From: UBA12481 sp942493265
Lineage (GTDB): Bacteria; Bacteroidota; Bacteroidia; Bacteroidales; UBA12481
Assembly: GCA_942493265.1 (NCBI GenBank)
Contig: OW818688.1
Span: forward strand, 868,001 to 932,000
Direction of reading: 5' to 3'
Length of the DNA stretch: 64,000 nucleotides
Shown here: positions 52,023 through 60,455 of the stretch, piece after piece
Numbering within the stretch: the first letter of the stretch is position 1
How the letters are laid out: each line of letters opens with the position of its first letter
The notes under the pieces: model-generated
What the model was told of the DNA's origin: nothing
Seen by the model: the letters and a program-made list of their open reading frames with translations, nothing else
The model's database searches: none
Position numbers and translations under genes: made by a program

Positions 52023-54650
52023 TCAATCTTCTGTTTTATACTGATAAGTGCCTGACCCAATGCTGCCCAGGAGCTTTCCCTTAAAGAAAACCTCCGCGGT
52101 GGCACCCACTGGAATCCTGACATCAATGGTAAATCCTTTTTCCGACTTTTCCCAGCGGCAATATATTTCGCCGAGGATGCAGCGGTGTGAAACCTCCGCC
52201 CAGGTAAGGTCGCCAACCGGTTGCGGATCGATGATGATCTTTTCAAAACCGACTGAATTTTCAGCCTGACGGATGCCGCTGATTCCGGAGTACAGCCACT
52301 CCATCAGGTGACCGAGCATCATGTGGTTATTGGAAACAAACCTTAGTGCCGGCCAGGATTCGGTGAGAGCAGTTGCACCGTTTTTCAGCTGAAAGCCATA
52401 CCCGGGAACATCCTCGCGCGAATTCATCTTATAGATCACCTCGCTGGCTCCGGCATCCTGAAGTGCCTGAACCAGATAATGATAGCCCACATCACCGGCA
52501 GTGAGGGCAAATCCATCCTTCTCAACTGCCTGGATAAGGTTTTTAAACACTTCACCTTTATCGGCATCCGGAACCAGGCCAACCACCAGCGGCATCGAGT
52601 AAGCAGTTTGCGAACCGGTGGCTATCACATGTGTTTCCGGATTATAAAATTTTGCATTAAAAGCATTTTTTACTGCCTGCGCACTATCCGACAGCACTTT
52701 GGCGTCATCAGTCTTGCCCAGGATAGTTGCCATTTTCGACAGGATGGCCAGATCATAAAAATAGATGGCTGTTGCAGTAAGGGCCATAGGGGTGAGCTGC
52801 GATTCGCCGGGGGAGCCCGGTCCCAGATCAAACCAATCGCCCAATCCGTGCGAAACAATGCTCCCATTGGCTTTGGAGCCCAGATAATCAACATACCTCT
52901 TCATCATCGGGTAGGCGCGTTCCATCGGCTTACGATCACCATACCAGTTATATACGTACCAGGGAACAATCACGGCCGAGCTGCCCCATTCGGGCGAATC
53001 GCGGAAACCGCCTGAAAAAGGAACAAATTCCGGGGCAATATCCGGAACCAGTCCGTTATCCAGCTGTGATTCAATCATATCATCGATGATTTTCACATAC
53101 AGGTTATGAATATCGTAATTATACCGGATCGAATTTCCCATCAGATGGGTAACTTCAAGCCAGCCCAGCTTTTCGCGGTGCGGGCAATCGGTGGTCACAC
53201 TGGCCAGATTGCTGCGCACCGACCAGTCGATCAGGGAAAATATCTTGTTAAACAGGTCGCTGGAACACTTGAATGAACCGGCTGTTGGGGAACTGTTGCG
53301 GGTATGATGAAACAGGAGGTCGTCGATTACCGGAAGATTTCCGGGATTTGGCTTGCCGGCCGGAACGCCTCCGCTGATGCTCACATAGCGGAATCCATAA
53401 TAGGTAAAACTGGGCAGCCAGGAGCTTTTAGAGGCACCATCGGAAGTATAATCATAATAGTGCGGACCACCGGAAGCCTGCTGGGTAACCTGCCCGTTAT
53501 CGTCGATGAGCTCGCCGGGAGTCAGACGCACGGTTTGTCCGGCTGCCGCACTGATCATCAGCTCGGGAATGCCGGATGCATTTTGTCCGAAATCATACAC
53601 CCAGGTGCTATCGGGGAGTTCCGTTATTTTCACTGGTTTGAAAGTCTCCATGATCTCCATCGGGTAATCGGCTTCCCATCGCATGGCGCCGCCCGGGCCC
53701 TTAACTTCAACCGAAGGCTTCCACGACTGGTTAATCAGCCGGGCATCATAATCCTCCCCGCCGTAAATGGAGGTGAAAGTTATGGCCGAAGGGGCAGTTT
53801 CCCAGCCGGTACCGGAGTTGATATTTTCAGTGGACCCATCTGAATACCTGATTACCAGGACCGCACGCATCATTGGATTTCCCCAGGTGGTAACCAGTTT
53901 GCGGTAGCGTTCACGGTTGACATTGAAAAATCCGTTTCCAACGGTGATCAGTATATCGTGCTGGCCATTTTTAAGCTGAGTGGACAGGTCGAAACCGTTG
54001 AAAAAACAGGTTTTCGCATAATTCGTCCAGCCCGGCCGCATAAAGCCGCCGGTGAGATCTTTACCATCCACCCGGAGGGTATAATGTCCTAATCCCGACA
54101 CAAAAAACCACGCTTCGGAAACTGTTTTGCTGATGGTAACCGATTTACGAAAATGCGGAACCACCGGACGCATGACAGCCAGGTTGCCCAGTGCATTTCC
54201 TGAGCCGTGCACCCCGGGCACAAGTTTCAGTGAATCCGGAAGTTCCTCATAACCGATCCATTTTGCATCTTTCCACTGAGCATCGGAAATTCCGGTCACA
54301 AACCAGGCTTTTTTGCTCCAGTCTGAAAACTTGCCCAGCTCATCCTTCACCCTGACCTGCCATACATACTTTCGCCCCTCCACGAGGGTCAGTTTTTCAA
54401 CATCCTCCAGCTTTATAGCCGGACCGTCATCCATTCTCAACTCATAATCCTGTACCACGGCGCCATTCCGGTCCGATAACACGGTCCACCTGAGCTCAGG
54501 CCGGCCGTCGATTCCGATGGGATTGATCCGGTTATTGCAATAGAGCTGATCAACCTTCAGGGAGGACGAACCGGCACATCCTGCAAGGCCGATCAGGGTG
54601 ATCAGCAGGAGGATAGGCAGGTGTTGGCGGATTTTCATATTTTTGGCCAT
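52023..54650 (-). CDS. Alpha-L-rhamnosidase family lipoprotein (GH78)
   Basis: 875 residues. The N-terminal signal with lipobox L-I-G-L-A-G-C gives an anchored, probably outer-face or periplasmic enzyme. It has an N-terminal beta-sandwich, the rhamnosidase N domain (W-I-G-Y-E-E-L), and a concanavalin-like middle; then the (alpha/alpha)6 catalytic domain with T-T-D-C-P-H-R-E-K-L-G-W-L-E (the GH78 hallmark) and G-L-G-D-W-F-D-L-G, and a C-terminal beta domain. It removes terminal alpha-L-rhamnose from plant or bacterial glycans by inversion. ATGs at 54650 and 54638 are possible starts. Together with GH127 it points to use of plant cell-wall sugars. Confidence 0.93.
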   Translation of the reverse strand: MAKNMKIRQHLPILLLITLIGLAGCAGSSSLKVDQLYCNNRINPIGIDGRPELRWTVLSDRNGAVVQDYELRMDDGPAIKLEDVEKLTLVEGRKYVWQVRVKDELGKFSDWSKKAWFVTGISDAQWKDAKWIGYEELPDSLKLVPGVHGSGNALGNLAVMRPVVPHFRKSVTISKTVSEAWFFVSGLGHYTLRVDGKDLTGGFMRPGWTNYAKTCFFNGFDLSTQLKNGQHDILITVGNGFFNVNRERYRKLVTTWGNPMMRAVLVIRYSDGSTENINSGTGWETAPSAITFTSIYGGEDYDARLINQSWKPSVEVKGPGGAMRWEADYPMEIMETFKPVKITELPDSTWVYDFGQNASGIPELMISAAAGQTVRLTPGELIDDNGQVTQQASGGPHYYDYTSDGASKSSWLPSFTYYGFRYVSISGGVPAGKPNPGNLPVIDDLLFHHTRNSSPTAGSFKCSSDLFNKIFSLIDWSVRSNLASVTTDCPHREKLGWLEVTHLMGNSIRYNYDIHNLYVKIIDDMIESQLDNGLVPDIAPEFVPFSGGFRDSPEWGSSAVIVPWYVYNWYGDRKPMERAYPMMKRYVDYLGSKANGSIVSHGLGDWFDLGPGSPGESQLTPMALTATAIYFYDLAILSKMATILGKTDDAKVLSDSAQAVKNAFNAKFYNPETHVIATGSQTAYSMPLVVGLVPDADKGEVFKNLIQAVEKDGFALTAGDVGYHYLVQALQDAGASEVIYKMNSREDVPGYGFQLKNGATALTESWPALRFVSNNHMMLGHLMEWLYSGISGIRQAENSVGFEKIIIDPQPVGDLTWAEVSHRCILGEIYCRWEKSEKGFTIDVRIPVGATAEVFFKGKLLGSIGSGTYQYKTED

Positions 54651-54662
54651 AATTTCATTGGA

Positions 54663-54905
54663 ATGTTATTTGCGAATATCGTTAATTCGGCTGGAGTATT
54701 TTTGATACTTACGGCTTTCTTCCTGCTCATTCTCGGAAAAACCAAGCCCGAAAACCGCTGGTATTTACTCATGAACCTGGTTGGCGCCGGGTTGTCGTGC
54801 TATGGTTCCTACCTCATTAAGGCGTATCCTTTTGTGGTGCTGGAGGGTACCTGGGCCGTGGTGGCGGTAGTGGGGCTGGTGAGAGGGAGGCGGAACGAAA
54901 CGTGA
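54663..54905 (+). CDS. CBU_0592-like small membrane protein
   Basis: 80 residues from the ATG at 54663; a start at 54621 would overlap the rhamnosidase start. Three hydrophobic helices: L-F-A-N-I-V-N-S-A-G-V-F-L-I-L-T-A-F, then Y-L-L-M-N-L-V-G-A-G-L-S-C-Y-G, and V-L-E-G-T-W-A-V-V-A-V-V-G-L. The L-G-A-x-L/L-V-G-A-G-L-S and the W-A pattern match the CBU_0592 family, of unknown function. The last codons run into a 17-bp tandem repeat. The start lies only 12 bases from that of the rhamnosidase gene on the other strand. Confidence 0.75.
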   Translation: MLFANIVNSAGVFLILTAFFLLILGKTKPENRWYLLMNLVGAGLSCYGSYLIKAYPFVVLEGTWAVVAVVGLVRGRRNET

Positions 54906-54940
54906 AGCGGAACGAATCGTGAGGCGGAACGAATCGTGAT
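54890..54940. repeat. Three tandem 17-bp repeats
   Basis: Units at 54890-54906, 54907-54923 and 54924-54940 share GCGGAACGAA-CGTGA with one or two changes. The first unit encodes the last residues (R-R-N-E-T) of the small membrane protein; the stop falls inside the repeat array. Confidence 0.85.
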
Positions 54941-54957
54941 ACGGAAGAGGTGACGGG

Positions 54958-56754
54958 TTAGGTTGGTTTTTTGAGCCATTTCGGCAGGGCATTTCCGAAG
55001 ATCACAAAGAGGCAGATGATGATCAGCAGGGTAAGGGCGAAATTGATGAATCCGGGGATCATGGTAGCCCGCGTCATCATTTGCGGATAGTAGATCGTTA
55101 CCAGGTTCGTGATACCGGCATAGAGTGTTGTGATCCCCACGAAAGCCATCGGCACAATGGTCACCCATGCATATTTCCGGCGCCCGCGGTTAATGATGTA
55201 GGTAGTTCCGATCACCAGAGCAATGGTGGCCATTAACTGGTTGGCGGTTCCGAACATGGGCCAAACGGTGCTGATCGATCCGGTATAGATAAAATAGCCC
55301 CAGCAGAAAACGATTATTGCGCTGGTGATCAGGTTTCCGGGCAGCCAGGTGGTCCGTGCGAAAGGCTTATAGATTTTCCCCAGGGCTTCCTGCATCACAA
55401 ACCGGGCGATACGCGTTCCGGCATCAACGGTGGTGAGGATAAACAGGGCTTCGAACATGATGGCAAAATGGTACCAGTAGCTCATCAGGTGCTTCATTCC
55501 GGGGATCGCTGAGAAGATCTGGGCCATCCCTACGCCCAGTGATACAGCGCCACCCGGACGGCCGGCGACTGTTTCACCCACTTCACGTGAAAGTTCCTGA
55601 ATATTGCTCTCGGTGAAACCCATCTCATGCAGCTTTGGCAAAATGGCCTGAAATTTTTCGGGGGTCAGGTTGATCTGAAAATAATCGAGCGGGAAAAGGC
55701 TCGTGGCTGCAATCAGGGCCAGGATGCTCACAATCCCTTCGGTAAGCATGGAACCCACCGCAATCGACTTGATATGCGACTCCTTCATGATCATTTTGGG
55801 AGTGGTGCCGGAGCTCACGAGGGCATGAAAACCCGATATGGCCCCGCAGGCAATCGTGATAAACAGATATGGGTAGAGCTTTCCGGGAATGATCGGTCCG
55901 CCTCCGCTGATGAACTCTGTAAATCCCGGCATTTTTATTTCCGGCGCTACTATCACCACACCAATGGCCAGCAGAAAAATCACGGTGATCTTCATGATCG
56001 AGCTCAGGTAATCGCGCGGGGTAAGCAGCAGCCATACCGGCAGAACCGATGCCAGGAACCCGTATCCGCATAAAAGCAGGGTCAGGGTTTTTTTATCAAA
56101 AGTGAAATAGGGTGCAAAAACGGAATCGGGTATATATTTCCCTAAAACAACCGCTGCGGTCAGCATGATCACGCCCATGATCGTTGCTTCGGCGGTTTTC
56201 CCCGGACGAAGTTTATACATCCAGATCCCCATGAACAGGGCGATCGGGATGGTCATGGCAATGGTAAAAGTGCCCCATGAACTCTCAGCCAGTGCGTTCA
56301 CAACCACCATTCCCAAACCGGCCAATGCAACCACCAGAACCAGCAGAATGGCTATCGATGCGGTTGTGCCGCTGACTTTATTGATTTCCGCACGGGCGAT
56401 TTCGGCCAGTGATTTTCCATCGTGCTCGATGGAGGCGGTCAATATCACGAGATCATGAACCGCGCCGGCCATTACGGCACCGATCAGCATCCAGATAAAT
56501 CCCGGATAAAAACCAAATTGGGCTGCCAAAACCGGTCCGACCAGCGGTCCGGCCCCGGCAATAGCTGCAAAATGGTGCCCGAACAACACCCATTTGCTGG
56601 TCGGGATATAATTCTGGCCGTCGTACAAACGATTGGCAGGGGTAATCCGAAGATCATTTGCCACGGCAACTTTTGCCACTACAAAACTGAAATAGAGCCG
56701 ATAAGCAATTACAAAAAAAGCGATTGCTCCAACTACAAAGGGTACTGCATTCAT
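54958..56754 (-). CDS. CstA-family carbon starvation / peptide-pyruvate transporter
   Basis: 598 residues with about 16 membrane helices. The N-terminus contains R-L-Y-D-G-Q-N-Y-I-P-T-S-K-W-V-L-F-G-H-H-F-A-A-I, and G-A-G-P-L-V-G-P-V-L-A-A-Q-F-G-F, both typical of CstA. G-T-A-N-Q-L-M-A is the C-terminal family signature. CstA members move peptides or pyruvate during starvation. It overlaps the APC permease gene by four bases (ATGA), so the two transporters share a transcript. Confidence 0.93.
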   Translation of the reverse strand: MNAVPFVVGAIAFFVIAYRLYFSFVVAKVAVANDLRITPANRLYDGQNYIPTSKWVLFGHHFAAIAGAGPLVGPVLAAQFGFYPGFIWMLIGAVMAGAVHDLVILTASIEHDGKSLAEIARAEINKVSGTTASIAILLVLVVALAGLGMVVVNALAESSWGTFTIAMTIPIALFMGIWMYKLRPGKTAEATIMGVIMLTAAVVLGKYIPDSVFAPYFTFDKKTLTLLLCGYGFLASVLPVWLLLTPRDYLSSIMKITVIFLLAIGVVIVAPEIKMPGFTEFISGGGPIIPGKLYPYLFITIACGAISGFHALVSSGTTPKMIMKESHIKSIAVGSMLTEGIVSILALIAATSLFPLDYFQINLTPEKFQAILPKLHEMGFTESNIQELSREVGETVAGRPGGAVSLGVGMAQIFSAIPGMKHLMSYWYHFAIMFEALFILTTVDAGTRIARFVMQEALGKIYKPFARTTWLPGNLITSAIIVFCWGYFIYTGSISTVWPMFGTANQLMATIALVIGTTYIINRGRRKYAWVTIVPMAFVGITTLYAGITNLVTIYYPQMMTRATMIPGFINFALTLLIIICLFVIFGNALPKWLKKPT

Positions 56755-58208
56755 TGATCGGAAGTTTTTGGCGATCTCGCTTTCCAGATATAATACACCG
56801 GTATGCCGAGCGCCACGATTATCAGGCCCGGCCAGGTAAAGGCCGGCTTATAAATCAGGAGGATTATCATGATGGCAACCGAGAGGATCACGCATATTGC
56901 GGGGATAACCGGATATCCGAATGCTTTGTAGGTACGCTCCTCATTGGGCCATTTCCGCCGTAAAACAAATACGGCGGCGGTAGTGAGTGCATAAAAAATC
57001 AGCATTGCAAATACCACGTAATCAAGCAGCTGCGAGTAGGAACCCGACAAACACAGCAAACAGGCCCAGATGCATTGTATAATCAGACCGTTTGCGGGAA
57101 CACCATTGCTGTTCAGATTGCCTATCTTCTTGAAGAACAGCTTGTTCTCAGCCATTGCATAATATACACGGGCGCCGGAAAGTATCAGTCCGTTATTACA
57201 GCCAAAAGTGGAGATCATTATCAGAATGGCCATAATGATTGCCGCATATTCCCCGAAAATCCCAAAAATCGCCGCGGTACCCAGCCGGTCGTCTGTAGCG
57301 AAAGCCATTCCCTGACTGATCACATCACCGGTACCCGGAATGCCTCGCAGGGGTAAAACCTTAACATACACCAGGTTGCACAGGAAAAAAATCACGGCCG
57401 CGACCAATGTCCCGTAAATGAGGCTCATCGGGATCGTCCTTCTGGGGTTGATCACCTCAGCTGAGTTGTAGGTGATATTATACCAGGCATCGTAAGTAAA
57501 CAGCGAGCCCACCATGGCAGAACCCAAGGCGGCGATAAATGCCATTCCCATGAGGGGTGTTGCGGCGCCGGTTTCCGGATCGAGCCGGGCGGCCTGCCAG
57601 AAATATTGCAGATTGGCGGCCCATCCGGTTGATTTGGCAATAAAAACACCTACAATCAGAAAGAGGATGAGTACCAGTAATTTAGTGAGGGTGAAGGTGT
57701 TCTGCACGATTTTACCGGCCTTGATTCCGCGGGTGTTGATCCAGGTGAGGAAGATGATGGAGAGGACCGCCACCAGGTGAACCGTGGTTATTTTAAAGGA
57801 GCCGATATGAATCAGAATATTATCCTCGCCGATCCAGGGAATAAGTACCCCTGAAAATTTACTGAAAGCCATTGCGATAGCTGCAACGCTGCCGGTTTGG
57901 ATCACGGTGAAAAGGGTCCATCCGTACAAGAACCCGGTGAGCGGGTTATACGCTTCGCGGAGGTAGATGTATTGTCCGCCCGCCTTGGGCATCATGGAAG
58001 CAAGTTCGCCGTATGCCATGGCGGCAAACACCGTCATGAGGCCGGTAATGAGCCAGGCCAGCAGCATCCAGCCGGGGGATCCGAGGGTACGGGCCATATC
58101 TGCCGTAACAATAAAAATCCCGGATCCGATCATGGATCCGACAACAATAGCTGACGAATCGATCAGATTCAGGCTGCGTTTAAATGTTTTCCCGGTATCG
58201 CCGTCCAT
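56751..58208 (-). CDS. APC-family amino acid permease
   Basis: 485 residues with 12 membrane helices. Helix 1 carries G-S-M-I-G-S-G-I-F-I-V, the substrate- and Na+/H+-site G-S-G-I-F pattern of the family. Y-G-E-L-A-S-M-M-P-K-A-G-G-Q-Y-I-Y-L-R is the conserved helix 2/3 region. It likely imports or exchanges amino acids. It is upstream of, and overlaps by four bases, the CstA-type transporter gene; amino acid and peptide uptake may be jointly expressed. Confidence 0.92.
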   Translation of the reverse strand: MDGDTGKTFKRSLNLIDSSAIVVGSMIGSGIFIVTADMARTLGSPGWMLLAWLITGLMTVFAAMAYGELASMMPKAGGQYIYLREAYNPLTGFLYGWTLFTVIQTGSVAAIAMAFSKFSGVLIPWIGEDNILIHIGSFKITTVHLVAVLSIIFLTWINTRGIKAGKIVQNTFTLTKLLVLILFLIVGVFIAKSTGWAANLQYFWQAARLDPETGAATPLMGMAFIAALGSAMVGSLFTYDAWYNITYNSAEVINPRRTIPMSLIYGTLVAAVIFFLCNLVYVKVLPLRGIPGTGDVISQGMAFATDDRLGTAAIFGIFGEYAAIIMAILIMISTFGCNNGLILSGARVYYAMAENKLFFKKIGNLNSNGVPANGLIIQCIWACLLCLSGSYSQLLDYVVFAMLIFYALTTAAVFVLRRKWPNEERTYKAFGYPVIPAICVILSVAIMIILLIYKPAFTWPGLIIVALGIPVYYIWKARSPKTSDQ

Positions 58209-58293
58209 ATGGCCAGTTCAGATAAGTAATCATTCGATGCGGAGACTAAAGTAATAAAATATCAATAACCGCAACCTGCTGATCACCGCCCTT

Positions 58294-58550
58294 CCGTCGG
58301 AGAAGTGTCATCCAGCACTGAATACCCCTCGGAGAAGTGTCATCCCGACGCAAGTCGGGGACCGCCTCGCTCTACCGTGGGGCCCTTGGGAGCTCGCTCC
58401 ACGCTGCAGTGAGTTTAATTGGCAATTTCTATCAAAAGCCTCGGAGTAGCGTGACACGGTCCCGGCTTTCGCCGGGATGACACTTCTCCGAGGTCCCCGC
58501 CTTCGCGGGGATGACAACGCTCCGAGGGGAGATCAGTGGTAGATGACACT
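58294..58550. repeat. Cluster of palindromic repeat units in a 350-bp intergenic region
   Basis: At least three hairpins: CCCGAC/GTCGGG (58344-58359), CCCGGC/GCCGGG (58461-58476) and CCCCGC/GCGGGG (58495-58510). Each is joined to TGTCATCC or ATGACA and to CTCCGAGG/CCTCGGAG boxes. Units occur in both orientations. No gene lies in 58209-58558. The block order at 58495-58550 matches 46375-46445. Confidence 0.88.
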
Positions 58551-58558
58551 AAAAAGTC

Positions 58559-59602
58559 CTATAGCCCAACCTTCACCCCCGCACAAAACCCGGGATACAT
58601 CGATACATCGCTCCGCCAGTGGTGATAAAGATCTCCTTCGATTTCATTGCCGGTGACCAGCACATTCCAGCTGCCGCCGGCATAGATGCCGATCGATCGG
58701 GTAATGTTGCAGGTGAGCGAAAGATTCAGGCGGTTGAGCATATTCATGCGGTAGCTGTACCAGGCATCCTCATTCAACTGATAAGATATTCCTTCAATGC
58801 TCATATCCAGTCGCCTGCCCAGCGGAATCAGCGTACCGATACCATAGCCGAATCCCCATTTCACGCTTTCGTTTTTCACCGAAGCACCGAGGGAAAAGAT
58901 ATTGTAGAACTGCCGGACGCCAGTCTTGAAGCTGATCTCCCCGTAAAGGGTTTCGTTGCCGCCGATCTGGATCACTTTATAGCCATGCTTAACGAGACTC
59001 AGAAAGCCGATCGGGATACCCTTTTCAACGGTATCCGCCACGTTTACAAAGCCTATCTGAACACCGTGGAGTTTTTGCGCATAATTAAAGAAACCTGCCG
59101 ACTGCAAGCCCATTTGCGTACCGGTGGTTATATTGGCAAAGCCTGCCGACTGAATCCCGGACATATCTCCAACAGTGATATTGGCAAATCCGCTGGCTTG
59201 AATGCCTTCCACGGTATCCATGGCAGCATTTGCGAATCCTGATAGTTGCAAGCCCTTAAGCTTCATCTGGTTATAATTCCAGAAACCGGCCAACTCAATT
59301 CCATTGGCTCTGCCAAAGGTATTGTTGCAGAACCCGGCCAGCTGGATGCCATCCATATCGCCCTTCAGCACATTGCCAAAACCGGCGAATTCAATGCCCT
59401 TCAACCCGCCCGAATATCCGGCAAACAGGTTTAAAGATATCCGGTTGGTGGTATTCCACGATTGCAGTCCGTTGGTACCCAGTGGAGTAATAAAACTGAT
59501 ATGAAACGGGACGATCCTTGTTGAATCTCCGGTTTGTGCCATACCGGCGGTTCCGGTAACCAGAACCGCCAGTATCATGAGAAATCCTTTAATTACTTTC
59601 AT
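58559..59602 (-). CDS. Exported protein with 16-residue LA_2272-type surface repeats
   Basis: 347 residues. Signal peptide ends A-G-M-A-Q. From ~65 to ~195 there are seven clear copies of a 16-residue unit G-I-x-x-A/S-G-F-x-N-x-x-x-x-x-x-x (for example G-I-Q-L-A-G-F-C-N), then degenerate copies and a beta-rich C-terminal domain (G-V-R-Q-F-Y-N-I-F). The repeat is that of the LA_2272 surface-repeat family; a beta-solenoid or outer-membrane barrel is likely. It is paralogous to the C-terminal two thirds of the gene at 60456. It is last in the sigma/FecR-linked cluster. Role unknown. Confidence 0.85.
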   Translation of the reverse strand: MKVIKGFLMILAVLVTGTAGMAQTGDSTRIVPFHISFITPLGTNGLQSWNTTNRISLNLFAGYSGGLKGIEFAGFGNVLKGDMDGIQLAGFCNNTFGRANGIELAGFWNYNQMKLKGLQLSGFANAAMDTVEGIQASGFANITVGDMSGIQSAGFANITTGTQMGLQSAGFFNYAQKLHGVQIGFVNVADTVEKGIPIGFLSLVKHGYKVIQIGGNETLYGEISFKTGVRQFYNIFSLGASVKNESVKWGFGYGIGTLIPLGRRLDMSIEGISYQLNEDAWYSYRMNMLNRLNLSLTCNITRSIGIYAGGSWNVLVTGNEIEGDLYHHWRSDVSMYPGFCAGVKVGL

Positions 59603-59625
59603 GGTTGTTTAAGCCTTTGCGATGA

Positions 59626-60366
59626 TTACTGGTGGATAACATTTCCGCTGCCGGAAACATGGACATCAACTGCGGGACTGCCTATATAATAGACATTTCC
59701 GCTGCCGGTGACAATTACTTTCAGGTAATCCTCCACCCTCAAACGTGCACTGCCCGATCCGGTTATGGTCATTTCGGCCTCTTCGGTGGTCAGATCCCTT
59801 CCATGTAAGCTTCCTGAGCCAGTTACCATAAGATCCATCTTTCCGGTGGTGCCCGATAAATTAAGATTTCCCGATCCGGTAATGGTGGCATCCATCTCCG
59901 CAGATTCGGTTTCCAGATCCATGCTGCCCGATCCGGAGATAAACAGTTTGAGCCGGTCGAGTCCGGTGAAAGCGGTCAGTCCGATTACCTCACCCGACCC
60001 GGTGATTCCCGCCTTGGTGAGCGTTGGCATGGTAATGTAAATTTTTACCGGCTTGGCATAATGTACCAGATGACGGTAGTGGATGGTCCACACGCCATTC
60101 TCAATTTCATCCAGATCAATGTTATCGATGATGTTTTGCTGAGCCTTGATTACAATCTCCTGCTCATCGCCCTGAGTAATATATACATCAGCTGCAATGG
60201 CAGATACAAATCCTGTTAAATCATCTAAACTGATCGTTTCCTGAACAATATCTCCCTGTCCGCTGATTCCGGGTATCCACTCATCATGACAGGAAGAAAG
60301 GGTTAATGGAAGGATCGCAATCACTGCGATAATCACTTTCCGCAATTCGGTTTTCATACTCTTCAT
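59626..60366 (-). CDS. Head-GIN domain lipoprotein (DUF2807)
   Basis: 246 residues. Lipobox-like L-T-L-S-S-C near residue 26 suggests lipidation. Two right-handed beta-helix-like halves with the recurring G-S-G-x-x motif (I-T-G-S-G, I-S-G-S-G-S, V-T-G-S-G-N, V-S-G-S-G) are the mark of DUF2807 head-GIN proteins, proposed adhesin or auto-transporter-like surface proteins in Bacteroidota. It sits between the two 16-residue-repeat genes on the same strand, so it is likely under the same ECF control. Confidence 0.9.
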   Translation of the reverse strand: MKSMKTELRKVIIAVIAILPLTLSSCHDEWIPGISGQGDIVQETISLDDLTGFVSAIAADVYITQGDEQEIVIKAQQNIIDNIDLDEIENGVWTIHYRHLVHYAKPVKIYITMPTLTKAGITGSGEVIGLTAFTGLDRLKLFISGSGSMDLETESAEMDATITGSGNLNLSGTTGKMDLMVTGSGSLHGRDLTTEEAEMTITGSGSARLRVEDYLKVIVTGSGNVYYIGSPAVDVHVSGSGNVIHQ

Positions 60367-60455
60367 TTGGTTTTGTTGTTTTTACAAGTGTTAATTCACA
60401 AGGATGACAGGCATCCTGATAAATACCCCTATCCGCTTGTAAAAAAAAATGAAAA

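Noticed and set aside
52019..52246. N-terminal extension of the PfkB kinase
   Set aside because: It overlaps the end of the rhamnosidase gene in another frame; the kinase fold starts at M-N-I-L-G at 52018.
60384..60440. Short stem-loops (AGGATG/CATCCT at 60401-60417 within ACAAG/CTTGT) between the STN protein gene and the head-GIN gene
   Set aside because: Arms of only 5-6 bp and no known motif; could be a weak terminator or leader structure but not supported enough to call.
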